Counted from the first letter of the stretch, positions 1 to 10,082 are shown. The stretch is DNA of 39,615 nt from Pseudomonadota bacterium (GCA_016195245.1 JACQAC010000041.1:1-39615); one strand, 5' to 3'. Numbers and translations are program-made. Notes: generated from the sequence alone by a model not told the origin.

Positions 1-1179
1 GGCCGCGACCGCGCGTTTGCACGGGCGATGGCGACAACCGTACTGCGCCGATTGGGCGGTCTCGACGCGATCATTGCACAATTCCTAGAGCGACCCCTCC
101 CCGAAACCGCCGCGCACGGACGCGCCATGTTGCGTGTTGGCGCGGCGCAATTGCTGCTCATGGATACGCCGCCGCATGCGGCGGTCGGCGAGACGGTTGA
201 AGCGGCGAGCATGCTGCGGAAATCGGCAGGCTTCGCGAAGCTGATCAACGCTGTGCTGCGCAAAGTGGCGCGCGACGGCGTCACTCTACTTGCGGCGCAA
301 TCGCCAGGAACGGATTTGCCGGCCTGGCTATACACGCGCTGGCGCGCGACCTACGGCGAGGCAACGGCAGCAGCGATCGCTCGCGCATTGCAGCATGAAG
401 CGCCGCTCGATGTGAGCGTCAGAGGCGACGCCAGAGATTGGCCGCAAAGCCTGGGTGGAGCGCTTACGCCAACCGGCTCAATACGCTTGGCAGAAGGCGG
501 CGGCATCGACGCTCTGCCAGGCTTCGCCGAGGGCGAATGGTGGGTGCAGGATGCGGCGGCGGCGTTGCCGGCCCGATTGCTCGGCGATGTGCAGGGCAAG
601 GCGGTGCTGGATTTGTGCGCGGCGCCCGGCGGCAAGACACTTCAGCTCGCGGCGGCGGGCGCGCGCATGACAGCCGTGGACCGGTCGGCGGAGCGATTGG
701 AGCGCTTGCGCGAAAATCTCGCTCGGACACGGCTCGAAGCAACCGTCGTCACGCGCGATGCGCTTAGCCTAAAGATCAAAGAGCCCTTCGATGCCGTGCT
801 GCTCGATGCGCCGTGTTCATCGACGGGGACGCTGCGCCGTCATCCAGATGTCGCGTGGCTGCGGCGGCCGAGCGACATTCAAAGCTTGGCCGACCTGCAG
901 AGGCGGTTGTTGGCGCACGCCGCGACAATGGTGAAGCCGGGCGGAATATTGGTTTACGCCGTCTGCTCGCTCGAGCCGGAAGAAGGCCCGGCGATCGCGG
1001 AGCAGGCGCTGAAGAGCGGCGCCTGGACACACGCGCCGGTTTCGTGCGGCGAAATCCCGGGTGCAGACGCGTTCGTCACAGCCGAGGGCGATCTTCGCAC
1101 TCTGCCTTCATACTGGCCAGAGATCGGTGGACTTGACGGATTCTATGTGGCCCGGCTTCGCCGCTCCTCCGCCACTTGA
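1..1179 (+). CDS. rsmB: RsmB/Sun-family 16S rRNA cytosine-C5 methyltransferase (5' end outside window)
   Basis: Predicted SAM-dependent methyltransferase that forms m5C in 16S rRNA. The ORF track starts at an ATG at 28, but the same frame is open back to base 1 and encodes GRDRAFARA, which matches the usual start of the NusB-like RNA-binding domain, so the gene is cut by the window edge. The N-terminal NusB-like part is followed by the methyltransferase domain: SAM-binding DLCAAPGGKT, then DAPCSSTG with the first conserved Cys, then VYAVCSLEPEEG with the second Cys, the two signature cysteines of RNA m5C methyltransferases. The C-terminus looks complete. It is followed after 75 nt by rpe on the same strand. 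The alternative Rsm/NOP subfamilies lack the NusB-like N-terminus, so RsmB is the best fit. Confidence 0.93.
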   Translation, partial: GRDRAFARAMATTVLRRLGGLDAIIAQFLERPLPETAAHGRAMLRVGAAQLLLMDTPPHAAVGETVEAASMLRKSAGFAKLINAVLRKVARDGVTLLAAQSPGTDLPAWLYTRWRATYGEATAAAIARALQHEAPLDVSVRGDARDWPQSLGGALTPTGSIRLAEGGGIDALPGFAEGEWWVQDAAAALPARLLGDVQGKAVLDLCAAPGGKTLQLAAAGARMTAVDRSAERLERLRENLARTRLEATVVTRDALSLKIKEPFDAVLLDAPCSSTGTLRRHPDVAWLRRPSDIQSLADLQRRLLAHAATMVKPGGILVYAVCSLEPEEGPAIAEQALKSGAWTHAPVSCGEIPGADAFVTAEGDLRTLPSYWPEIGGLDGFYVARLRRSSAT

Positions 1180-1254
1180 TGATGCGCCGACCCCGGTGGC
1201 GGTAGGACCATTCAAGCCATTGCTTCGCCGCGCCCCGACCGCTAGCTAAGCCCC

Positions 1255-1917
1255 ATGGGCCGAACGCTGATTGCTCCTTCGATCCTGGCGGCCGATTTCG
1301 CAAAGCTGGGTGAGGAAGTTCGCGCTGCGGAAGCGGCGGGCGCCGACATGATCCATGTCGACGTGATGGATGGCCATTTCGTGCCTAACATCTCGATCGG
1401 GCCGGCCGTCGTGAAGGCGATCCGCCCGCACACCAAGCTGCCCCTCGACGTGCATTTGATGATCTCGCCGGTCGATCCCTACATCGACGATTTCCGCAAG
1501 GCGGGCGCCGACATCATCACTGTGCATCCTGAAGCGGGGCCACACGTGCATCGCACGTTGCAAGCGGTGAAAGCGTCTGGCGCGAAGGCCGGCCTGTCGC
1601 TCAATCCAGGTACGCCGGTTGATGCGCTGGATCATGTCATCGATCTCCTCGACCTGGTGCTGATCATGAGCGTCAATCCCGGCTTCGGTGGGCAAAGCTT
1701 CATTGAAGGCGTGCTGCCGAAGATCGAAGCGGTGCGGAAACGGATAGATGCGACCGGGCGCGACATCATTCTGGAAGTCGATGGCGGCGTGAACGCCAAG
1801 ACGGCGCCGCGCGTGATCGCGGCGGGCGCGACGGCTCTGGTGGCGGGCACCGCCGTGTTCGCGGGCGATCCGTCCGCTTACGCGGACAATATCCGAAAGC
1901 TTAGAAGTCCGGCCTGA
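1255..1917 (+). CDS. rpe: Ribulose-phosphate 3-epimerase
   Basis: Interconverts D-ribulose 5-phosphate and D-xylulose 5-phosphate in the pentose phosphate pathway. The 220-residue length is typical for the family. The start APSILAADF, the metal and catalytic segment [12 protein letters not shown], the mobile loop [10 protein letters not shown] and the C-terminal phosphate-binding VDGGV are all present and in order for this TIM barrel. The ATG at 1255 gives the normal N-terminus ([15 protein letters not shown]), although no strong Shine-Dalgarno is visible upstream. The stop TGA shares one base with the ATG of the next gene (TGATG at 1915-1919), so the two are probably translationally coupled. 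No oddities in key residues. Confidence 0.96.
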   Translation: MGRTLIAPSILAADFAKLGEEVRAAEAAGADMIHVDVMDGHFVPNISIGPAVVKAIRPHTKLPLDVHLMISPVDPYIDDFRKAGADIITVHPEAGPHVHRTLQAVKASGAKAGLSLNPGTPVDALDHVIDLLDLVLIMSVNPGFGGQSFIEGVLPKIEAVRKRIDATGRDIILEVDGGVNAKTAPRVIAAGATALVAGTAVFAGDPSAYADNIRKLRSPA

Positions 1918-3602
1918 TGTCTAACGCGGCGCCGGTCTCCCCTCCCCGCCGTCCGCAACGGCCAGCCTCAGCCAACGACAGCTGGCGCGCCAACCCGTTT
2001 CATCGCATGCGCCTGGGTGAAGCGTCTTTCGAACGCATCGAGCGCTACGGCAATGATCCGCGCGTCGGCGATCGTGAGCGTGGGCGCGAGATCGGGCGCG
2101 GCGTCTGGCGCATCGCAGCGGAGCGGTTGCCCAGCGAACAAGCCAATCCGTGGACGGCAACGCAGCCGTCTCGCCATTTTACAGCGCGGTTGCATGCGTT
2201 CTCATGGTTGATCGATTTGGCGGCGGTCGGACCATCAGCGGATCTGCGCATCGCCGATCTCGTCGACATGTGGGTCGAGGTGTTCGGCGAGTGGGACGAT
2301 CTTGCTTGGGATCCCGAACTCACAGCGGAGCGCCTGTTTGCGTGGCTAACTTGGGGACGCGCGGCGTTCGAGCGTGGCGACCCGGCGCAGCGCGATGCCT
2401 TGATGCGTTCCGCGGCGCGGCAAGCACGCTTGCTGATGCTAGCCCACAGCGAGTTGAGCGAGCGTCATTTGGGCTCGATCAAAGCCGGGGCTGCGCTGGT
2501 GCTTGCAGCAGCCGCCGGATTCCCGGAAGCCGAGCGCTTGATAGAGCAAGGCGAGGAATTGCTGATCGAGGCCTGCGCCAAGCAATTTCTGCCGGATGGC
2601 GGCCACCTCTCGCGCTCACCCGAGGCATTGGCGGAGACGCTCTACGACTTGGTGGCGGTGCATGATGCCTACGCCGAACCGCCGCAACCCATTTCCGACG
2701 CCATCGGCAAACTCTCGAACATGCTGCGCATGCTGCGGCTCGGCGATGGCGGGGTGGCATGTTTTCACGGCGGCTCGGAAGGGTCGGCGGCTTCCATTGA
2801 GTCCGTGCTCTCGCGCGCTGGCGGCGAGGTTCGCAGCTTCCAGTTCGGCAATCACTCGGCGTTTCAACGTTTGGAAGCCGGGCCGCTACGGGCGGTGTTC
2901 GATGTTGGCGGCGCGCCGCCGCTCGCTTATTCCGAGCGCGCGCACGCGAGCGCTCTATCGTTCGAACTTTCGAGTGAAAGCGAACGGCTAATTGTCAATG
3001 TGGGCGCGGCGCGCGAACTGGAGCCCGCCGGCCGCATGGCGGCACGCGCCACCAATGCGCACTCGACGTTGGTGTTGGATGATGCGCTCTCCGCGACGTT
3101 CGAGGAATCGCGGCGCAAAGGCCCGGCGCGTTTGGTTGGTCCGACACTCGACGACGTGCGCCGCTCCTCGGATGAAAACGGTATCACCGTGCAGGGCCGC
3201 CATGACGGCTATCGTGAGCGCTTCGGGCTGTTGCACCGGCGCTATTTATTTGTGGATCACGAAGGCAAGAACTTGCGCGGCATCGACGAACTGATCCGCC
3301 CTACTCGTGAGAAGCGAACGCTCTCCAAGACGCCCATCCCCTACGTGGCGCGCTTCCATCTGCATCCGAGCGTGCGCGCCCGCATTGTCGAACACCAAAT
3401 GGCGCTGCTTGAAACGCCAGGCGGACAGCGTTGGCGATTACGCACCGACGCGCCGGCCATTAATATCGAGCCTTCGATCTATTGGGGCGGCGCCATTGTC
3501 CCGCAGGAAAGCCTACAAATCGTCCTCAGCGGAGAGGCAGATCCGATGGGGCACGGCCTCGCGCCGCCCAATCGCATCCGCTGGGCGCTGGCGCGGACCT
3601 GA
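1917..3602 (+). CDS. Heparinase II/III family protein
   Basis: The 561-residue protein resembles the heparinase II/III-like proteins that sit beside rpe and purH in many alphaproteobacteria. It has an alpha-helical toroid-like N-terminal half (about residues 25-270, with [11 protein letters not shown] and [18 protein letters not shown]) and a beta-sheet-rich C-terminal half (about 300-560). Families of this fold are polysaccharide lyases, but the substrate here is unknown; a cell-envelope or exopolysaccharide role is only inference. No signal peptide is evident at the N-terminus, which is basic and proline-rich ([19 protein letters not shown]). The start ATG overlaps the rpe stop by one base, which argues for co-expression. 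The chromosomal order rsmB-rpe-this gene-purH supports the assignment more than any single motif. Confidence 0.85.
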   Translation: MSNAAPVSPPRRPQRPASANDSWRANPFHRMRLGEASFERIERYGNDPRVGDRERGREIGRGVWRIAAERLPSEQANPWTATQPSRHFTARLHAFSWLIDLAAVGPSADLRIADLVDMWVEVFGEWDDLAWDPELTAERLFAWLTWGRAAFERGDPAQRDALMRSAARQARLLMLAHSELSERHLGSIKAGAALVLAAAAGFPEAERLIEQGEELLIEACAKQFLPDGGHLSRSPEALAETLYDLVAVHDAYAEPPQPISDAIGKLSNMLRMLRLGDGGVACFHGGSEGSAASIESVLSRAGGEVRSFQFGNHSAFQRLEAGPLRAVFDVGGAPPLAYSERAHASALSFELSSESERLIVNVGAARELEPAGRMAARATNAHSTLVLDDALSATFEESRRKGPARLVGPTLDDVRRSSDENGITVQGRHDGYRERFGLLHRRYLFVDHEGKNLRGIDELIRPTREKRTLSKTPIPYVARFHLHPSVRARIVEHQMALLETPGGQRWRLRTDAPAINIEPSIYWGGAIVPQESLQIVLSGEADPMGHGLAPPNRIRWALART

Positions 3603-3652
3603 ATCCAGCGCGCCGCATTGACCGGGGCGCGACTCATCCCCAAGCAATGCCC

Positions 3653-5239
3653 ATGACAGACATCCTCCCTATCAAGCGCGCTCTTATTTCGGTCTCGGAC
3701 AAAACTGGCCTGATTGATCATGTGAAGACGCTGGCGGGGCTCGGCGCGAAGCTGGTTTCCACTGGCGGTACTCATAAGGCCATCGCCGAGGCGGGCTTCA
3801 CAGTCGAGGACGTCTCCAGCGTCACCGGCTTTCCGGAAATGATGGATGGGCGCGTGAAAACGCTGCACCCGAAGGTGCATGGCGGCTTGCTGGCGTTGCG
3901 CGACGACAAGGAACACGCGAAAGCGCTGAAGGACCACAACATCGGCACCTTCGATGTGCTCTACGTAAATCTTTATCCGTTCGAAGCTACCGTGGCGCGC
4001 GGCGCGGATTTCGACACCTGCATTGAAAACATCGACATCGGCGGCCCCGCGATGATCCGCGCCGCAGCGAAAAATTACGGCTTCGTCGCCGTCGCCACCG
4101 ACGCGGACGACATGGCGGCAATCCTCGAAGAAGCAAAGACGCACGGCGGCACCACGCTGGCGCTGCGCAAACGCCTTTCGGCAAAGGCCTTCGCCCGTAC
4201 CGGCGCCTACGATGCAGCCATCTCGACGTGGTTCGCCGATCAGCTCGAAGACAGAACGCCGACTTGGCGCGCCGTCGGCGGCAATCTGAAGCAGAGCCTG
4301 CGCTACGGCGAAAACCCGCACCAGCACGCGGCCTTCTACACCAATGCCGAAAAGCGTTTCGGCATTTCGACAGCGCGACAGCTGCAAGGCAAAGAGCTGA
4401 GCTACAACAATCTGAATGATACCGACGCCGCTTATGAATTGGTGGCGGAATTCGATCCGAAGGACTCCGCTGCGGTCGCGATCATCAAGCACGCCAATCC
4501 GTGCGGTGTTGCGCTCGGTGGCAGCCTGATCGAGGCATACACGCGTGCGCTGGCCTGCGACCCGACCTCGGCGTTCGGCGGTGTCGTCGCCGTCAACCAG
4601 AAACTCGACAGAGCCGCCGCGCAAGCGATCACCGACATCTTCACCGAAGTCGTCATCGCACCCGACGCCGATGAAGACGCCATCGCGGTGTTTGCAAAGA
4701 AGAAGAATCTGCGCCTGCTGCTTGTGGGCGGCTTACCCGATCCCGGCGCGCCAAGCCTCTACGTGAAGACAGTCGCCGGCGGCTTCCTGGCGCAAAGCCG
4801 CGACAATGGCCGCATTGCGGCGGCGGACTTGAAAATCGTCACCAAGAAAAAGCCGACAGAAGCGCAAATTCGCGACATGCTGTTTGCGTTCCGTGTGGCT
4901 AAGCATGTGAAGTCCAACGCCATAGTTTACGCGAAGAATGGCGCAACGGCGGGCATCGGCGCAGGACAAATGAGCCGCGTGGACTCTGCGCGGCTGGCGC
5001 GCCTCAAGGCCGAAGATGCGGCGCACGCGGCGGGTTGGAGTGATCCGATGACAGTGGGTTCGGTGTGCGCGTCTGACGCCTTCTTCCCCTTCCCCGACGG
5101 CCTCTTGCAAGCCGCGCAAGCGGGCTCGACGGCGGTGATCCAACCGGGCGGCTCAATCCGCGACGACGAAGTGATCAAAGCCGCAGACGACGCGGAACTC
5201 GCCATGGTGTTCACTGGCATGCGCCACTTCCGGCATTGA
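3653..5239 (+). CDS. purH: Bifunctional AICAR formyltransferase / IMP cyclohydrolase
   Basis: Catalyses the last two steps of de novo IMP synthesis. The N-terminal cyclohydrolase domain (about 1-195) begins [15 protein letters not shown] and carries [10 protein letters not shown]. The C-terminal AICAR transformylase domain has [13 protein letters not shown], the KHANPCG segment with the catalytic Lys-His, and TSAFGG. From the ATG at 3653 the protein is 528 residues, the normal family length; the ORF-track start at 3482 lies inside the heparinase-like gene and is an artefact. An ATG two codons upstream (3647) is an equally possible start, and neither has a clear Shine-Dalgarno. It lies 50 nt after the heparinase-like gene and 2 nt before the next ORF, so it is probably in an operon with both. 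Confidence 0.97.
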   Translation: MTDILPIKRALISVSDKTGLIDHVKTLAGLGAKLVSTGGTHKAIAEAGFTVEDVSSVTGFPEMMDGRVKTLHPKVHGGLLALRDDKEHAKALKDHNIGTFDVLYVNLYPFEATVARGADFDTCIENIDIGGPAMIRAAAKNYGFVAVATDADDMAAILEEAKTHGGTTLALRKRLSAKAFARTGAYDAAISTWFADQLEDRTPTWRAVGGNLKQSLRYGENPHQHAAFYTNAEKRFGISTARQLQGKELSYNNLNDTDAAYELVAEFDPKDSAAVAIIKHANPCGVALGGSLIEAYTRALACDPTSAFGGVVAVNQKLDRAAAQAITDIFTEVVIAPDADEDAIAVFAKKKNLRLLLVGGLPDPGAPSLYVKTVAGGFLAQSRDNGRIAAADLKIVTKKKPTEAQIRDMLFAFRVAKHVKSNAIVYAKNGATAGIGAGQMSRVDSARLARLKAEDAAHAAGWSDPMTVGSVCASDAFFPFPDGLLQAAQAGSTAVIQPGGSIRDDEVIKAADDAELAMVFTGMRHFRH

Positions 5240-5241
5240 TC

Positions 5242-6036
5242 ATGGACGCGCCGCAGCGCTTCGATTTCCGTCTGTCGTCAGATCCGCGCACGCTTGAGGC
5301 TCGCGCGGATTGGCTCGCGCCGCACCTGCATGTCACCAGGCCCGAGGGTTCAGGTCCGTTTCCGGTCCTCCTCATGCTGCATGGCTGCGGCGGACCACGC
5401 CCCTTCCAGCGCGAGATCGCGACTTTGATGGCGGACGCCGGCGCCGCTGCGGTGGAAATAGATTCCTTTGCGCCCCGCGGCATCGATCGCGCGGCGGCCT
5501 ACGCCACCGTCTGCACCGGCGCGCGGTTGCGCGGGCGCGAGCGCGCGGGAGACTTGTACGCGGCAATCGCCTGGGTGCGCCGACAAGAATGGGCTGATCC
5601 AAGCCGCATAATCGGCGCCGGTTGGAGCCATGGCGCCTGGACGATCATGGACGCTCTCTCGTTGCGTGCCGGCGACGAGATGCGCCGAGCCACCGGACTT
5701 CACGACTTGAACCGCGAACCACTCGAGGGCTTGGCGGGCACATTTCTGGTGTATCCCTACGCCGGTCCGACCAGCTTCGCTGGTCGCCGCGCGTGGCGAA
5801 TTACGCCTCGGAGTTTGGCCATCACTGCTGGGCGCGATGTGGTGGTGGGCTATACCCGCCCACGCGCCGCGCTGAACCGGCTCTGTGACAACGGCGCGCT
5901 CATTGAGCTTGTGCATTTCGAAAATGCAACCCACGCCTTCGAAGACAGAGAGACCGGCGATCTCTTAGTGCGCTACGACGCGGAAGCCACCGCGCGCGAA
6001 CACGCATTGTTGCGCGAATTTATCAACGGCTGCTAA
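5242..6036 (+). CDS. Dienelactone hydrolase-like alpha/beta hydrolase
   Basis: A 264-residue cytosolic alpha/beta hydrolase. The oxyanion-hole region is LMLHGCGG (about 44-51), the nucleophile elbow is GWSHG (127-131, Ser129), a plausible acid is Asp199 in TAGRD, and the catalytic His is 231 in NATHAFED. This order and spacing match the dienelactone hydrolase-type group. The substrate cannot be told from sequence; the alternative is a general carboxylesterase. The ATG at 5242 lies 2 nt after the purH stop and is preferred over the ORF-track TTG at 5236, which overlaps purH. The 3' end overlaps the korB stop codon on the other strand by 4 nt (CTAA at 6033-6036), leaving no room for a terminator between the two convergent genes. 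Confidence 0.85.
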   Translation: MDAPQRFDFRLSSDPRTLEARADWLAPHLHVTRPEGSGPFPVLLMLHGCGGPRPFQREIATLMADAGAAAVEIDSFAPRGIDRAAAYATVCTGARLRGRERAGDLYAAIAWVRRQEWADPSRIIGAGWSHGAWTIMDALSLRAGDEMRRATGLHDLNREPLEGLAGTFLVYPYAGPTSFAGRRAWRITPRSLAITAGRDVVVGYTRPRAALNRLCDNGALIELVHFENATHAFEDRETGDLLVRYDAEATAREHALLREFINGC

Positions 6037-7088
6037 CGCAGCGAGGCGTTGATCTTGTCGAGCGCGCTAACGGGTGGAATGAGTTCGACGTCCTGTAGCT
6101 TGTTGAGTGGCGTGGCCACTGTGTTCAGGCTGTCGTGCAAGTCGCTCGCACCAGGATCAACGAACAGAAGGCCGGTGACGATTTCACCTTCCGCCGCCTT
6201 GCGGCTGAGATAGCCCATGGCGGCGTGACGGTCGGTTGAGTCGTAATCGTCCTCTAGCTTGCGCAGACGAAGGACCGAGCCGTCGTGTTGGCGCACTTCT
6301 TTCAGCTCGCCCGGCGCGTAATCGGCATGGATCGGCGCGCGTGGGCTAATCACGTCGAGACGGTTCACGGCGTCGTTGTGCTCACGCACATAGTCGAAGC
6401 TCTTGGTCGAGCCGACGTGATTGTTGAACGCCACGCAGGGGCTGATCACGTCGAGGATCGCCGTGCCCTTGTGGCTGAGCGCCCCTTTGATCAGCGGCAC
6501 CAATTGCGTCTTATCGCCGGAGAACGAGCGGCCGACATAAGTCGCGCCGAGTTGCAGCGCCAACATCACGAGATCGATCGGGCTGTCTTTGTTCTCCGCG
6601 CCCTTCTTGGCTTTTGAGCCCTTATCGGACGTGGCAGAGAACTGGCCTTTGGTGAGGCCGTACACGCCGTTGTTCTCAACGATGTACGTCATGTTCACGC
6701 CGCGCCGCACCGAGTGCGCGAATTGACCGAGGCCGATCGAGGCGCTGTCGCCGTCGCCCGATACGCCGAGATAGATCAAGTCTTTGGCGGCGATGTTTGC
6801 GCCGGTGAGAACCGATGGCATGCGGCCATGCACGGCGTTGAAGCCGTGCGCCGGGCTCACGAAATAATCCGGCGTCTTTGACGAACAGCCGATGCCCGAG
6901 AATTTTGCAAGCCGATGCGGCGCAAGATCGATCTCGAAGCACGCCTGAATGATCGAGGCGCTGATCGAGTCGTGTCCGCAGCCGGCGCAGAGGGTCGAGA
7001 TGCGGCCTTCGTAGTCGCGGCGGGTAAAGCCGAGCGCGTTCTTCTCAAGGGACGGGTGATGCAGCGAAGGTTTGGCGATGTAGGTCAT
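6033..7088 (-). CDS. korB: 2-oxoacid:ferredoxin oxidoreductase beta subunit (KorB-like)
   Basis: Thiamine-diphosphate-binding subunit of a 2-oxoacid:acceptor oxidoreductase, most likely acting on 2-oxoglutarate to give succinyl-CoA and reduced ferredoxin. The 351 residues include LCAGCGHD (33-40) and GIGCSS, conserved in beta subunits, and the ThDP/Mg motif GDGDSASIG (111-119) followed by NNGVYGLTKGQ (139-149). It lacks its own ferredoxin domain, as in the two-subunit KOR type of aerobes such as mycobacteria. Its ATG overlaps the korA stop by 4 nt (ATGA at 7088-7085), so alpha and beta are translationally coupled. A pyruvate or branched-chain substrate cannot be excluded, but the domain layout favours 2-oxoglutarate. 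Confidence 0.93.
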   Translation of the reverse strand: MTYIAKPSLHHPSLEKNALGFTRRDYEGRISTLCAGCGHDSISASIIQACFEIDLAPHRLAKFSGIGCSSKTPDYFVSPAHGFNAVHGRMPSVLTGANIAAKDLIYLGVSGDGDSASIGLGQFAHSVRRGVNMTYIVENNGVYGLTKGQFSATSDKGSKAKKGAENKDSPIDLVMLALQLGATYVGRSFSGDKTQLVPLIKGALSHKGTAILDVISPCVAFNNHVGSTKSFDYVREHNDAVNRLDVISPRAPIHADYAPGELKEVRQHDGSVLRLRKLEDDYDSTDRHAAMGYLSRKAAEGEIVTGLLFVDPGASDLHDSLNTVATPLNKLQDVELIPPVSALDKINASLR

Positions 7089-8920
7089 TTTGCTTTTTCC
7101 GGCATCGCGGAGGCTTGGCCGCTCTTGAGTTTGTCCGCGATGGCGCGGGTGATGAAGCGCGCCGTGATCGGGGTGCCATCGAAGTGCAGGATCGAGACAA
7201 GCCGCGCTGGGTGGACGCCGCCTTCGTTGACCAGAAGCGACTTCAGTTGCCCGTCACGGTTCTGCTCGACGACGAACACTTGTTCGTGCGCGCGGATGAA
7301 CTCGAACACCTCATCCGCAAACGGGAAGGCGCGGACGCGCAGCGCGTTGAGATGGACGCCGTCCTTCTCCAACGCAGCCAACGCCTCGGCCATCGCCGGA
7401 TCGGTGGAACCCATATAGATCACGCCGTCTGGCGTGCGGCGCTTGGCGTCGCGGCGGATTGGCGCCGGCACATGGGATTTCATGGTCTCCCATTTGCGCA
7501 AGAGGCGGTTCATGCCGTCCGTGTAGTCGTCGCCCTTCTCGCTGTAGCGCGCATAGCGATCATGGCTGGAGCCACGCGTGAAGTAGCTGCCCTTGGTCGG
7601 GTGCGTGCCGGGATAAGTCCGATATGGCACGGCGTCGCCATCAACATCGAGGTAACGGCCGAATTCCTTGCCGGCTTCCAGCTCGTCGTAGGTGATCACC
7701 TTGCCGCGATTGAGCTTACGGCCATCTTCCCACCTGAACGGCTCGGTCAGCCATTCTTGCATGCCGATATCGAGCTCGAGCATGACGAAGATGGTGGTCT
7801 GGAAGAAGTCCGCCAGATCGAAAGCCTGCGCCCCGAACTCGAAGGCTTCGGTCGGGTTGGCGGGAAAGAGCATCGGATGCTTGGTGTCGCCGTGTGACGC
7901 GTAGGCGGCGGAGAGCAAGTCCGATTGCTGCGTGCGGGTGGGCATACCGGTCGATGGGCCGCCGCGCTGCACATCGAAGATCACAGCGGGAATCTCGGCA
8001 TAGTAGGAGAAACCCACGAATTCCTGCATCAACGAGACACCAGGACCGGAGGTGCAGGTGAACGAGCGCGCGCCCGCCCAGCCCGCGCCCATCACCATGC
8101 CAATCGAGGCGATCTCGTCTTCCGCCTGCACGATGCCATAGCGGGCTTTTCCGTCGGCTTCGGTGCGCAGCTGGCGGCAATACTTCTGGAAAGACTCCGC
8201 CAGCGAGGTGGATGGCGTGATTGGATACCAAGCGCAGAACGTCGCGCCGCCGAATACGGCGCCGAGCGCCGCAGCGTCATTGCCTTCGACAAAAATGCGG
8301 TCGCCGACCTTATCGGACTTCTTCACCTGCAAGCCAATCGGCGCCAGGTGCTTCTCGGCATAAGAACGGCCAAGCTCGAAAGCCTTGAAGTTGGCGCTAA
8401 TCAGCTTCTCCTTGCCCTTGAAATCCTCGGTCAAGAGTTGTTTCACCAACTCCGGGTCGATACCCAAGAGCTGCGCCAGCACGCCGACATAACAGATGTT
8501 CTTGAACAACTGCCTTTCGCGCGGAACCGCGAAATCGGCGGCGATGAGGTCCGTCAGCGGCGCGCCTATGAGAGTTATGTCGCTCCGAAATTTGTTGGCA
8601 GGCAGCGGTTTCGAGGAATCGTAAAGCAGGTAGCCGCCGGATGCGATTTCCTTGACGTCGCCGTCCCAGGTCTGCGGGTTCATCGCCACGGCCAGATCGA
8701 CGCCGCCGCGGCGGCCGAGCCAGCCCTCCCCCGAGACGCGCACCTCGTACCAGGTCGGGAGGCCTTGGATGTTGGACGGGAAGATATTCTTGGCGGCCAC
8801 CGGCACGCCCATCCGCAAAATGACCTTAGCGAACAAACCGTTGGCGCTCGCCGACCCCGAGCCATTCACATTGGCGAATTTGACGACGAAATCGTTCGTG
8901 GCGGTTAGCGGCTTCGACAT
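7085..8920 (-). CDS. korA: 2-oxoacid:acceptor oxidoreductase alpha subunit with fused gamma domain (KorA-like)
   Basis: A 611-residue fusion. The N-terminal gamma-type domain (about 1-190) contains ANVNGSGSASANGLFAKV and the WLGRRGGVDLAV segment. The alpha domain starts near residue 210 with GNDAAALGAVFGG and carries YPITPST, SGPGVSLMQEF and GGPSTGMPTRTQQSDL, typical for binding of the 2-oxoacid and CoA parts of the reaction. It pairs with KorB immediately downstream (ATGA overlap). Upstream, an AGGAAGG purine tract lies about 13 nt before the ATG, a rather long spacing. The 95-nt gap to the C39-like gene leaves it open whether korAB is transcribed with the genes upstream or from its own promoter. 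Confidence 0.94.
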   Translation of the reverse strand: MSKPLTATNDFVVKFANVNGSGSASANGLFAKVILRMGVPVAAKNIFPSNIQGLPTWYEVRVSGEGWLGRRGGVDLAVAMNPQTWDGDVKEIASGGYLLYDSSKPLPANKFRSDITLIGAPLTDLIAADFAVPRERQLFKNICYVGVLAQLLGIDPELVKQLLTEDFKGKEKLISANFKAFELGRSYAEKHLAPIGLQVKKSDKVGDRIFVEGNDAAALGAVFGGATFCAWYPITPSTSLAESFQKYCRQLRTEADGKARYGIVQAEDEIASIGMVMGAGWAGARSFTCTSGPGVSLMQEFVGFSYYAEIPAVIFDVQRGGPSTGMPTRTQQSDLLSAAYASHGDTKHPMLFPANPTEAFEFGAQAFDLADFFQTTIFVMLELDIGMQEWLTEPFRWEDGRKLNRGKVITYDELEAGKEFGRYLDVDGDAVPYRTYPGTHPTKGSYFTRGSSHDRYARYSEKGDDYTDGMNRLLRKWETMKSHVPAPIRRDAKRRTPDGVIYMGSTDPAMAEALAALEKDGVHLNALRVRAFPFADEVFEFIRAHEQVFVVEQNRDGQLKSLLVNEGGVHPARLVSILHFDGTPITARFITRAIADKLKSGQASAMPEKAK

Positions 8921-9015
8921 CAGCGGTTTTTGGCCTTCCTGCGGCCGGCGGCTTTACTGCCCCGGGGCCTGCCCTCTTACCGGCTTCGTTGCTGCAAATG
9001 AAGCCTGACATGGGG

Positions 9016-9759
9016 CTAGAGCTCACGGTGGGGCGCAGGGCGCTTCTGGCGCGTGGCCGGTGGCGGGTGCGGGCCGCTCAAGACCAGCGCCGCATTGTCG
9101 TACGGCCGGCGGTAACGGTCTAAGCGGTCGAAGCTGATGGTGCGATAGCCTCGAACGGGCTCCACCACGACGAAGCGATGTGCGTCGTAGCCGGCGACGA
9201 CGACATAATGACTCACCATCCCGAGATGGGTCTGCTCAAGCGTCCAGCCAACGCGGCCGACCAGAGTGCGTGAGACCAAGCCAACGACGGGCGCATCTTC
9301 TGCCGGCGCACGCCGGTCAGCCACGAAAATGGCCGGCACGAGCACAGGCGCCAAGACGGGGCGCCCGTGCTCCAGTTCTTGGATGATGCCGGCACGATCT
9401 AAACGCACGGCGTTTCCCGCCAACCCATGAGCTCGCGCGAGCGTCAGCAATTCATTCAGATTGTAGCCGCGTGGATCGGCAGGCGGCGTGGCGGCGTAGA
9501 TCGCCTGCCCGTTTACGGCGCCAGCGCTTCGCCAGTAGTTGACGATACTGGCGAGCGCGTTGGCGCCGCACGATTGCTGTTCCCGCTGCTGATCATGCAC
9601 CACCGGCAGAACGAGACCGTTCTCCCGGAACGAGCGGTGCGAGGATTCGAAGCTGTTGTTGGCGCTGTTCTGAGCGAATGCATCGATGGTCGGCGTAGGC
9701 TGAGTCGCGCACCCGCCAAGACAAAGCGCCAACAACAGAAACCGCAGCGTCCGTGGCAT
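9016..9759 (-). CDS. C39-like cysteine peptidase lipoprotein (PA2778-like)
   Basis: A 247-residue predicted exported lipoprotein. The signal peptide MPRTLRFLLLALCLGGC ends in a lipobox with Cys17. The papain-fold C39-like domain has Gln and Cys in EQQSCGANALASIVNYW (Cys64), a catalytic-type His184 in SHYVVVAGYD and an acidic residue in VVVEP (Glu200, where Asp is more usual). The start at 9759 was chosen because it gives the signal peptide directly and because its ATG shares one base with the stop of the upstream small gene (TGATG); the longer ORF-track start adds 20 residues unlike a signal. From memory, this matches the PA2778-type cysteine peptidases that occur paired with PA2779-type small membrane proteins, as here. 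The tail after residue 228 is Pro/Arg-rich. The substrate is not known to me. Confidence 0.8.
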   Translation of the reverse strand: MPRTLRFLLLALCLGGCATQPTPTIDAFAQNSANNSFESSHRSFRENGLVLPVVHDQQREQQSCGANALASIVNYWRSAGAVNGQAIYAATPPADPRGYNLNELLTLARAHGLAGNAVRLDRAGIIQELEHGRPVLAPVLVPAIFVADRRAPAEDAPVVGLVSRTLVGRVGWTLEQTHLGMVSHYVVVAGYDAHRFVVVEPVRGYRTISFDRLDRYRRPYDNAALVLSGPHPPPATRQKRPAPHREL

Positions 9760-10082
9760 CAATTGGACGACACGGCGACAGCGATCACGACTAGCGCCAC
9801 CACACCGATGATCATCCAAGTGCGTGTGGACATATGGCCGCCATAGACGCGTTGCGCTTCCTCCTGCGTCATGACCTGCACATGGTAGCCCTGACGTTGC
9901 AGCTCCATGCCGCGAGCGGCTTGTTCGCTGCTCAGACCATAGCGCTGCAAGTCAGCTTGGCTGAAAGTTTGGGCTGGCGCCGAGCGAAAATGCGTTGCCG
10001 CGGTTTCCGCCGACGCCGTGGAGATGGCGACCTGGCTCAAGGCGAGCGACGCTGCCAATGCGAAATAGAATGGAGCTTTCAT
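9759..10082 (-). CDS. Small exported membrane protein, PA2779-like partner of the C39-like peptidase
   Basis: A 107-residue protein with a Sec-type signal peptide (about 1-26, ending ASA-ET), a short polar helical region (35-80) and one C-terminal transmembrane segment (about 90-104, MIIGVVALVVIAVAV). The polar part ends in MTQEEAQRVYGG just before the membrane segment. That stretch resembles a double-glycine leader of the kind cut by C39 peptidases (Glu at -8, Val at -4, Gly-Gly at -2/-1). The stop overlaps the ATG of the C39-like gene by one base, so the two are coupled. The architecture fits PA2779-type proteins from memory. The ATG at 10082 is chosen for the signal peptide and the purine-rich AGGGAAAG just upstream; the 59 residues added by the ORF-track start are not credible. 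Confidence 0.72.
   Translation of the reverse strand: MKAPFYFALAASLALSQVAISTASAETAATHFRSAPAQTFSQADLQRYGLSSEQAARGMELQRQGYHVQVMTQEEAQRVYGGHMSTRTWMIIGVVALVVIAVAVSSN

Noticed and set aside
3479-4624. 381-codon minus-strand ORF opposite purH
   Set aside because: Antisense shadow of purH, composition typical of frame-shadow proteins, no recognisable domain.
7925-8908. 327-codon plus-strand ORF opposite korA
   Set aside because: It is antisense to a clear korA frame with conserved motifs, has no family-like motif itself, and is explained by high G+C third-position bias.
8970-9000. GGCTTC/GAAGCC inverted repeat upstream of korA as a terminator
   Set aside because: Only a 6-bp stem with a 12-nt loop and no T-run; could easily be chance in G+C-rich DNA.
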